A program made the translations under genes and the position numbers. This document shows positions 55,966-64,000 of a DNA stretch of 64,000 bases, piece after piece. Origin of the DNA: Tigriopus japonicus (taxonomy: Eukaryota > Arthropoda > Copepoda > Harpacticoida > Harpacticidae); contig CM021318.1 in NCBI GenBank assembly GCA_010645155.1, positions 2,890,095 through 2,954,094 of the forward strand. Reading direction: 5' to 3'. The notes under the pieces were generated by a model. The model was not told the DNA's origin. It saw only the letters and a list, made by a program, of their open reading frames with translations, and searched no databases. The stretch's first letter is position 1. Each line of letters starts with the position of its first letter.

Positions 55966-57380
55966 AAGCGGCATTTATCGAGGTAGAGAAATTCCTAAAA
56001 GCCACTCTTTACTTGCTAGGTGTTAATGCCTCTTTTACATCCCCAGTGATTTGTAATTTGCAGCAGTTAACAGCAAGTTGTAAATTATTGTCTCAATATT
56101 TTTGTCTCATTTTGAAGTTATAACAGGTTTGAAATGTCAACTTTAGTTTCAAAATAAGTCACCCTCTACATATGAGGAAGGAGAAAAAGGGAAAAAGAGA
56201 AGGCAAGAGGCACCGTTGACCAAATCTGAGTGATCAATTTCAGACCTTCAAAAAGGAGATGGGAAAGCTTTCAGACTTATAGATTTTTGAACACCATTGT
56301 GACAAACCAAAGCAATTTTGGTGCATTACAGGAAGCTAACTTTTGAAGTTAGAATAAGTGGCTACAGAATGGAAAGAAAAAGAAATGCCAAACACTCATA
56401 AACTTGCATAAAAAGCGAAAGAAATTACCACATAGACTGGGTCTCTTGGTACTCACATACACAACACGTTTTGAATTGCGAGAATCTATACGAGAGACCT
56501 CTCATTCCTGGTGAATCATAGTTGGGCCTGCTTGACCTTTTGCAAACCTCCTGCCAAAATTATTCTATTTTGCAATGTTAATATCAAATCTTCACGAATT
56601 TGTCAATATTTTCTTTCAACTTTTCCACCAACGGTTTTGCGCATCTTGCCACCAGATGTCGTGAATCGTGACAGTCTCATGCCGTGTACGATGCATCAAA
56701 AACTTGTCGACTTTGGGGGGCATCAATTTACTGTGTATACTACATAATTTTTGAACGATAGGGAAATTTGTCAATTTTTAAATCCCTGATCTTCTTTTGT
56801 AGGTGTAAAATGTAATTGTAATTTGTAATTGTAATTGACAATTGTCAATTACATTACTTGAAATGTAATTAATTACAATTACTTTGAAGTCGAATGTAAT
56901 TATAATTACAATTACACTGATGTCAAATGTGATTATTGTTACAATTACTTTATTTTTAAAAGTAATAAATTACAATTACTTTGATTTCAAATGTATTAAA
57001 TTACAATTATATAGATTTCAAATGTAATAAATTACAATTACATAGATTTCAAATGTAATAAATTACAATTACATAGATTTCAAATGTAATAAATTACAAT
57101 TACATAGATTTATAATGTATTAAATTACAATTACTTGAGAATGTAATGGCAATACCAATCACATCATAGGCCTTGTACGTTGGTCACTTGAACTTACCAC
57201 ACCCAATTAAGTAGCTGGTCCAAGTTAGAGAAAATTTGGTAATGCTTGAACCATCCTACTGTTGTATCCAAACCTTCATATGAACAAGTAATCTCAGATG
57301 AATGTTAATGTAAAAACTGCATTTCGTCATTCATGTCAACAATTTATCAAAACAAGTAATAGATTATTTTTAGAACCCAT
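55966..57380. other. Intergenic stretch upstream of gene C
   Basis: No gene was seen apart from the minisatellite at 56815-57145. Open frames are short and unconvincing. Confidence 0.5.
56815..57145 (+). repeat. 31-bp minisatellite, AT-rich and self-complementary
   Basis: From about 56950 the unit (caattacatagatttcaaat + gtaataaatta) repeats with an exact 31-base spacing (57010, 57041, 57072, 57103). The left part is a more diverged set of gtaattgtaattacaatta words, each its own near-complement. It lies about 0.25 kb upstream of the presumed gene C promoter. Confidence 0.92.
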
Positions 57381-57383
57381 ATC

Positions 57384-57571
57384 CACACTTTTGCAGAAGT
57401 TCTTGAGTCTAGCCAGAATTGTGGCTTGCCGTTTATAGCTTTCTCACATGACTCGGCTTCTCGTTGGCGACTCCTAGTCGTTACTTTCAAGCTCATCACA
57501 TCCATTTACCAGCAATACCATTTACTCCGTCTGCGAGTTTACACCGTCTCCGTTAGGGTTTTTACGGACTT
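57384..57571 (+). promoter_or_regulatory. Presumed promoter / 5' UTR region of gene C
   Basis: tatccacacttttgcagaag at 57382-57401 matches the block upstream of gene A at about 8311. A donor-like gactt|gtgagta ends a presumed non-coding exon at 57571, and an acceptor-like tatgttaaag precedes the start codon by eight bases. The arrangement mirrors gene A, which is the main support. Confidence 0.4.
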
Positions 57572-57708
57572 GTGAGTATTTTCCATTTTTTTAACTTGAA
57601 ATCTTTTTTAAGCTTCACAACAATGAGGGTTTGGAAGATCTTATTTGTAAGTCAAATTCATTATTATGCCAAACCAAGTGTTTTCTTTTGTATGTTAAAG
57701 ATTTTGCT

Positions 57709-60700
57709 ATGAGCATGATTTTCCGCGTTTTGTTACTGGCCCTTGTGGGTGCCCATTGTGTTTTAGTTCAAGGTTCCAATATTACATCTCATAGGAGTGG
57801 GAAAGCATGTGAGTTAAAGTCCCATCGTCGTTCTTCAATATTTTTGAACTCATCATTTTGACATTGTCTTTTTGCATTTTAGTGAGCTTGTTTAATATCA
57901 TTCGGTAAGTGAAACTCAGGCTGGTTTGTCTCAGTTAAGCCAAGAAGTTATTTTATTTCACATGAGCTATTTTTTCACGACTATTCTCCAGTCTTTGATC
58001 CTTTGTCATTTTACATCACACCTAGATTACAGGTGTAATTCTGGCGTGAAATTGAAGCAAAGAAGACTCTTCTTTCTTTTCCGTTTTCTCAGTGTGGAGT
58101 TAAAACAGCAGTGTCCTCTAAATGAGTGATGTTACCATGAGACTGAATGCGAATTAAGCTTCTTGTATTCAAAGTATTTAGAATGGTATGGCTTTGCTTT
58201 GGTTTTCTTTTATTTGTTGTGGACCTCGTGGCCATCAAATCCCGGTAATTTCAACGCATGCACAATGCTTGATTGACATTCTTACTCTCCTCAAAAACGC
58301 ATATTCCCTTTTTGGTTCAAGACCGAGAAAAAAAGGGAAAAATAAGTCGCTTTACCTTCCATTTCAAGCCAAAAATGCACCTTTTAGGCCAGTTGAATGT
58401 ATCAAGTAGTACACAATTACAATCTCAATAACCATGTTGGAGTATTATCTCAGCACATAACCAGTGTTCGTACAACTAAAAAACTGAAATCTTCAAAAGA
58501 AGTAAGAATAGTCCAAGGATCAAAACAACTTTATTTTTGTAACCGCACTTAAAATTGTTTAACCCACAAGCTTTTGCGTTAACTTCTCGCCGTATATTTG
58601 TTGGCCCTAAAGCAGCAAATTGAATGTGCCTCATATTATTGAACACGTTATGTCGTCTTAAAAAACATTGCTTTGTAACAAAACACGGCGATTGTTTTTG
58701 TTCTAATCATACCACTTTTGCTTCACTCTATTTATCTTATAACTCTATTCTGTAAGCCCTGCTCTACCATATGATCTAATGACCCGTGAACAAAATGTCA
58801 GCTTGTTCCCCCAAATCAGTGCCTCTTGCGGTTTAATTGAGACATCGCAGCCACCTAGTGAATGGGTTTTAATTAGTGATGGGTTTCGAGTTGGAAGTGT
58901 TGCCCCTTTTTACGCGAAGTTTAATCGCTATTAAAATAAGCGTGTTGTAATAAACTTTTTGACCAAAGACCTAAACAAGGACTAATATGGCAACACTCGA
59001 ACTAAATCGAGTTCGAGTTCCATTGGTAGCTATAAAAATGGATTTCGAGTTGGCAGTGCTGCCATTTTTTACTTGAGGGTTTGTAAATCTTGCCCTTAGA
59101 GTAGTTTAGTAGAGGTAAGCTTATTGACCTTAAAGGGCCAAAATGGCAAAAGTATGGCAAAATACGAACTCGAAATCCATCAGTAGTTTTAATGCCACTC
59201 TTATCCAAAACGTTTTTTTTCTTACATGCCTATATTGCTTTGCAGTGGCATTAAATTATCAAAATCGCACATTTTGGAGAAATAATCCTCTCAAAAAAAT
59301 TCAACGTTTTTCCAAAGAGTGGCTTTAGGAATCAGCATCTGGCAACTATGTCTCAATTTGTCTCTATCTGACCACAAGAGGCGCTAATCTGAGGGAACAA
59401 AATGTATCAAAAGTAATAAATGAATTATCACTTAATTCCATTAGTCCAATTAATACTAGGAATGTGTCGGGCCAATATTTTTCGGTTCTAGGTTAGGGTC
59501 GGTTCAACTTCTTTTCTAATCGAATCGGTTCGGTTCTGAACCAGAATCAAAATTTTCTATCCGGATCAGATCCGGATTGGTGTTTATATGGATTTGATTG
59601 GATCTGGCTCTTACAGGATTTAACGGGGAAAAAATCCGAATATCATAGCCCTTTTATCACGGTTGTTACACTCAAGAAACATTTTTCATATGTACGTGTA
59701 CATACATATGTATTTAGCCAGATATCATCTTTTGAAGAAAATGTGAAAAAAACTTGCGAGTGAAAAATACGATAAAGGAGCTTTCAAGCTTCTAAGTCAC
59801 ATTTATCGAAATGTTATGAGCCGACTCCTCAGACGTCAGCTCCGACTCCTGATTGGTTCCTTGGTTTTTGCATCCGACTTCTGACGATCCAACCTCAGAA
59901 ACGATCTGATCTGATTTTAAACCCGCTCAAGGACGATCCGGAGCCATCCCAATTAATAATTTCAAAAAAAGGAAAAAAATGAAGTTGATAAAAGTGAAAA
60001 ATTATTGAGGAGCGTGTACTATATATATTAGAGTATACTAGAGTACCGTTAATCTAATTTTATTATAGCTAAAAAGGTAACAGTATTGTAACAGATACGA
60101 ATCAATATTGTACTGATAAATTAAAGTCAAGAGTGATAGAGTATCTGATCTATCAGTAAGTTTAGATTGGCAGATGTAGAAAATCCCTGAACAAAGGGTT
60201 GGTCATAAATATTGGATAGATGTTTATCCAACTGGTTTTTAAAACTGGGGCATTAGATAACAACATTCTTCTTAATTTTGAGGGTAAAAGTTTGTTCAAA
60301 TTGAAGCACGATTAAAAACAAATCTCCTTTGAAGAGTTTTCACCAACTTTGAGCTTTTGTACTAATTTCGTCCTTTACTACACGTTATTTGGCTCTTCAG
60401 TTCATTTTATCACCTCGACAATTCCCTTGGAGACGTGGTTAAAAAAAGGACAACACACCGATTATCCTCCATCCAAATAGGATTCGCACAACTGCAACTC
60501 ACTTTCTTCAACCTTATTCCTCCCCCCACCCAACTAAACCCAATCCCAAACATTCCGACTTTCTTCTGGGGAAGCAAAATCCTTTTTACTCTTCCCTTGA
60601 ACTTCCAAAGACGACAAAGAACCCTGAATGAAATTTTAGATACAAAACACTACATGACCTGCCCTCACAAAACATTCCACATCTCCACAACCGACCTCTG

Positions 60701-61478
60701 CATTTCAAAAATGCAAAGAACCAGGTTTACCGTACCGCAACCTCTACTTCTGTGAACACAAAGATGAAAAATGACATCGCAAAAAATACTTGGAATTGAT
60801 TTTGGTATACTCTAAAAATTATCATGTACGTTAGGATGCCATCTAGATAGTAGCTGAGTTTACATTACCCTGTGACAACTTGAGTTGTTACAGAAATGTT
60901 TCGCTACCACACGCCGTTGACTTCAATTGCAAACTCGAAAGTACATAAATTAGGACAAGAAATCCTATGGCAAAAGTTATGAAAAAGTTTTGCGACGTGG
61001 TTTATAAGCTTAGCTTTCTTTAGACGATTTCTTGCGGCAATTTACGTACTTTCGTGTTTGCAAATGAAGCCAACGGTGTGTGGTATTTCTGTAACAACTC
61101 AAGTTGTCACAGGGTATAAAAACTCAGCTAATGTATCGCAGAGCCCATACATTAGCTGATACATTCTCTTTTAGATTCGCCAATTCTCCTTGTGCTGGGG
61201 CAGGGATCAGAAACGGCACTTGTTATACAGAGTGAGTATGGCTGGCAAAAAGGTTTCCACAAATACACTACGACACCATGAGCTGCAATAAACAGTTTCG
61301 GCAACCTTCGTTGAATTGAAATTTCTATTTATTGTAAAATGATATGTTTCTTTTCATTTATGATTATCAAAAAAGAGGACTACCCAAATCCCACTTCACT
61401 ATTTTAGGGTGGAATGCAAAGAAAAAAATGGTGTTTCTGCCGGCACGTGTGCTTCAGGATATGGAGTTTGTTGCACAT
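57709..61478 (+). CDS. Gene C: secreted CUB-like domain protein, first four coding exons (partial)
   Basis: Coding exons: 57709-57808, 57883-57904, 61175-61231, 61408-61478, all with GT-AG splice sites. The last three are 22, 57 and 71 nt, exactly as in gene A, with the same phases. The 83 codons give a signal peptide (MSMIFRVLLLALVGAHCVLV, to about 22), SGKALSLFNIIRFANSPC, GTCYTEVECKEKNG and SAGTCASGYGVCCT. This is nearly the same as the matching part of gene A. The donor after 61478 (gtacgt) opens an intron in which I found no further family exon up to 64000, so the gene continues beyond the window. Start: the first ATG gives the signal peptide; an in-frame ATG two codons on is an alternative. 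Function unknown; secretion inferred. Confidence 0.87.
58055..58345 (+). repeat. Diverged repeat shared by introns of genes B and C, copy 2
   Basis: See the matching blocks at 42515-42835 (gtggccatcaaatccc, aatttcaacgcatgca, gcttgattgacatt, aagaccgagaaaaaaa). It lies in intron 2 of gene C. The two copies keep the same plus-strand orientation although the host genes lie on opposite strands. Confidence 0.6.
58862..59190. repeat. Repeats of an 'attagtgatgggtttcgagttg' word, partly inverted
   Basis: attagtgatgggtttcgagt..agtgttgcc at 58874 is followed by atggcaacactcgaact (58988) facing tttcgagttggcagtgctgcc (59041-59061), and again aactcgaaatccatcagtag (59167). Related pieces occur at about 23310 and 48825. 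It looks like a small dispersed inverted-repeat family. Confidence 0.5.
60130..60360 (-). mobile_element. LINE 3' end fragment (degenerate)
   Basis: The minus strand reads YDQPFVQGFSTSANLNLL, matching the order of PDQPTIQGLYGSANNNSL in the fragment at 55450-55965, after a stretch with LFNR-like sequence in another frame. It is short and damaged and lies in intron 2 of gene C. Confidence 0.5.
60851..61130. repeat. Foldback MITE in gene C intron
   Basis: The left arm tagctgagttt..accctgtgacaacttgag and the right arm ctcaagttgtcacagggt..aaactcagcta are inverted. The repeat continues inward (gttgttacagaaat / atttctgtaacaac, then gaaagtac and its complement) for about 100 bp per arm. It ends about 45 bases before exon 3 of gene C. 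Confidence 0.88.
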
Positions 61479-61549
61479 GTACGTTTAAAATTGATCTTGA
61501 TCACTATGGCCTGGAAACATATATATATTATATTGATGAGGAGCAGAAC

Positions 61550-61863
61550 CACAGATCATATAATGACTAGATGTCGCATTGGCCCTTACCGTCGGCGAGA
61601 GAAAAGTGACACCACTTGGCCCAGCTGCGCTAGCTTCAAAATCTCAGGGCGACCGCGTGCTCAGAAGTAACGACGTTCGCTCGCGTCAAGAACAAAGTAC
61701 GTACGGTACGTTGAGTTTGTTCAGGATTTGGCCACGCTGGCAAAATTTTGAAAAGTTCGAAATTCCCACCATTTTGGGGTGTAGTGTTATGTACCAGCTG
61801 ATGAAGCAAAGTTGTCCACCTTTTTCTCGCACGAAGCGAGGTCTAGCCATTATATGGTCTGTG
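61550..61863. mobile_element. 314-bp inverted-repeat element with 8-bp target duplication
   Basis: The ends CACAGATCATATAATGACTA and (complement of right) CACAGACCATATAATGGCTA are flanked by a perfect agcagaac at 61542-61549 and 61864-61871. The interior is GC-richer than the surroundings (about 61575-61710). An 8-bp duplication suggests hAT or P, but the CACAG end does not fit the usual hAT pattern well. It lies in the open fourth intron of gene C. Confidence 0.8.
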
Positions 61864-62435
61864 AGCAGAACTCCCAGACCTTATGACTTAGATGCTACAA
61901 AAAATGTCAAATTGCAAGTTTGGACATTTTGACTCTCGGTTTTGTAAGAATTTGCAAAATTATTCTTTTGATTAAAAAATGGCAAGCACTTAAAACAGAC
62001 CTTTGATATTGAAGAGAAACACGTACAAAAAACGGCATTTTGTTTGATACCATGATGGTTTTGGAGCTTTACAATACAAATCAGTGCTTATAACATCACT
62101 TACACTTGTACTTACCCAAAAAAAGTGGCCTTTTGTTGAGAATTTTCTCGTGCAAGAACGAGCAAATAAGGTGTGCATTTTTTTCCAAAATCCTAACCAA
62201 AGGTGTTCAAACTTGCAATTCGACATTTTTCATGGCATCTAATTCACAAGAGCGGTCTGTAAATTGCGAAAAGCCTTAAACTGCCCAAATTCTCACGAGC
62301 CACCCACTGTTGCCAAACAAGCCTTTTCTCTTCTTTCATCCGCCCGCGATAAGATTTTTGAAGAGATCACTCAAACCTCCCCCTGCATTTCTCATAACCT
62401 TTTTACCACTTTGCCATTTCAGCAACTATTATTAG

Positions 62436-62837
62436 TAGGGACGGGCAAAAAGTGCAAATTAAAACAAGCTTTTGGTTACCAAAAGTTGCACAAAAATCAG
62501 CCCAAAATCGTAAAATAAAATGCAGAAAAAGGTCAAAAGCGTAAATAAAAACAAAAAAAGCGCAAATTAAAATTGAAATAAATCGCAAAAAAACTGAAAT
62601 TGAAGTAGAAGTAATCAATACTCTGCTAGCTTCCGCTGGGTTTTTTAGTTTTCAAATTTGGAAAAAAAATCTTCCAAATGTAAACAATTTCAAAGAAGAA
62701 ATAACTAACTCTCGACAATTTGTTCATTTTAGATCGAATTCGTAAAAAAATCGTGCAAATAAAGGTGAAAAGTGCAAAAAGGCAAATAAATGTGTTTATG
62801 TTACCAAAAATCTCTTTACACTTTTTGCTCGTCCCTA
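62436..62837. mobile_element. hAT-like element, TAGGGACGGGC family, copy 2 (402 bp)
   Basis: The ends TAGGGACGGGCAAAAAGTGC / CACTTTTTGCTCGTCCCTA are inverted. Flanks attattag (62428-62435) and cttattag (62838-62845) agree at seven of eight positions. The interior shares A-rich 'gcaaaaaggcaaataaa' words with the copy at 15728-16982. It has no coding capacity. Confidence 0.82.
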
Positions 62838-62935
62838 CTTATTAGTTTTATTTTTATATTACTATTATATCTTATTTTTACGTAATTATTACTCCTGAAC
62901 CTAGAACGGTCCCCAAGACTCCAATATATAGTATA

Positions 62936-63109
62936 CAGTCAACTTCGGATATAAGGGACCCGGCGGGACCACCGAAATTCGTCCCTTATATCCGACTGTC
63001 CCTTATATCCGACCGAAATTGCATGGAAATCGATCATCTGGACCTTCCAAAACAGTCCCTTATAGTGAAAATCCCTTATATCCGGGTCCCTTATATCCGA
63101 AGTTGACCG
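62936..63109. mobile_element. Pogo/Tigger-like MITE (174 bp)
   Basis: The ends CAGTCAACTTCGGATATAAG and (complement of right) CGGTCAACTTCGGATATAAG are flanked by TA on both sides. The 'cccttatatccgac' word repeats inside. A CAGT end with a TA duplication is the signature of pogo-type members of the Tc1/mariner superfamily. It is too short to encode a transposase. Confidence 0.9.
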
Positions 63110-64000
63110 TATTAATTGTACTTACATATCCAATGAGACAATGATTCTCGCAATAAACATTATTATTATAATTATTAGTCATTTTTAGGGGCTTTATAGG
63201 TTAATTTTTTTGGCTACATATTAACAAAAGCAAAACAGCACCACAACTTTCGAAATTATCAATTGTAAGCAATATCTTTTTTTCAATTAAAAAGTGTAAA
63301 TTTTCCGTCATTCAAAAAAGTTCTAGGCTCTAAAAAGCAATATTATTTGAAATTCAAACTCGGGAAAGCTATTATAAGAGTCGGTCAGAAAAATTGATAG
63401 TAATTACCAAATGTAACAACATCAAAATGTATGTTAAATGATGAAAATCGAAATTGGCGTGAATCCAAATGATTTGCCTTTCTCTTCTTTCTCTTACTAC
63501 TTTATTTCTATCTTTTTTATTTTATTTCTCATTTTGTCGTACTCTTTTCGCATTCTCCTCTATTTTCAGTTTATTTTTATTTTTCTTAATATCTTTTCTT
63601 TGTGTGTCTTTTTTTTCAGGTTTCCTTTAGTTCCTAAGTTCTATATTGTCGTTTTTAATGTCCTTTTCATACTTACATTCTTAGTTATACTGGCAAATTA
63701 ATTTGTCTTGATTAGCGATTTTAATCATTCTTTTAACGTTTTTGTCCAATATTTTTCTTCCATATTTGAGGATTTGTTCTTCATTGCATGTTATCCTTTG
63801 TCTTATCTCTTATCAGTTAGGTGTGAGATTGGTTGTCTGACTCTCTCTTGAGCTAGGTTGGTTGAAACTCTTGCTTTTCTTCTTTCCTGTTGGCCAGAAA
63901 GGGTACTATTCCATTGGGTGACTGTCTTCTCACAGTTAGGTGTGAAATTGTTTGGTTGGCTCCCTCTCTTGGGCTAGGTCAGTCTGGTCAGCTTCTTCAC

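Larger units (their letters stand above)
61864..64000 (+). other. Open intron 4 of gene C / right flank
   Basis: Contains the hAT-like copy at 62436 and the pogo-like MITE at 62936; otherwise AT- and pyrimidine-rich sequence. The expected next exon of gene C (a block like CGQTSNENCTYF in gene A) was not found. The 87-codon frame at 63438 is a low-complexity F/L/I-rich stretch. Confidence 0.5.

Noticed and set aside
63438..63701. 87-residue membrane-like protein
   Set aside because: F/L/I-rich translation of a T-rich tract with no family features; composition alone explains it.

Overview
This is AT-rich eukaryotic DNA: genes split by GT-AG introns, AATAAA poly(A) signals, tRNA-derived SINEs, LINE fragments, a Ty3-type LTR retrotransposon and many small DNA transposons. 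The one recognisable gene family is a secreted, cysteine-rich, CUB-like family that I know from arthropods. With the dense transposon load this suggests an arthropod, probably a crustacean such as a copepod; the species is an inference I cannot fix.

Layout. 1-760: LINE reverse-transcriptase fragment on the minus strand, running off the left edge. 761-8300: no gene seen, only degenerate repeats and one hAT-like element (6914-7464). 8600-25028 (+): gene A, 11 coding exons, 393 residues, with large introns filled by transposons. 25140-33650: intergenic, with a minisatellite and foldback (25731-27131) and a Ty3/mdg4 element with identical 101-bp LTRs (27352-32760), itself split by a 1157-bp hAT-like element. 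33663-43282 (-): gene B, 12 coding exons, 395 residues, convergent with gene A. 43290-57380: no gene seen; SINE, LINE tails, foldbacks, a hAT-like element holding an assembly gap, and a 31-bp minisatellite. 57709-61478 (+): first four coding exons of gene C, a close relative of gene A, which continues past the right edge (its fourth intron is open at 64000).

The genes. I assembled A, B and C exon by exon from splice sites, reading phase and family motifs; in each case the phases close without a stop. All start with a signal peptide and carry a cysteine-rich N-terminal module ending in (G/V)(I/V)CC. A and B go on through two CUB-like halves. A and C share exon sizes and splice phases throughout the four exons visible in C, whereas B shares only three intron positions with A, so B is the older paralogue. 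The molecular function of the family is not known to me; secretion and extracellular binding are inferred.

Mobile DNA dominates the rest. Several families can be defined from the sequence with terminal inverted repeats and 8-bp target duplications (hAT-like), one pogo-like MITE has a TA duplication, several foldback elements have arms of 60-260 bp, and two SINE families are present.
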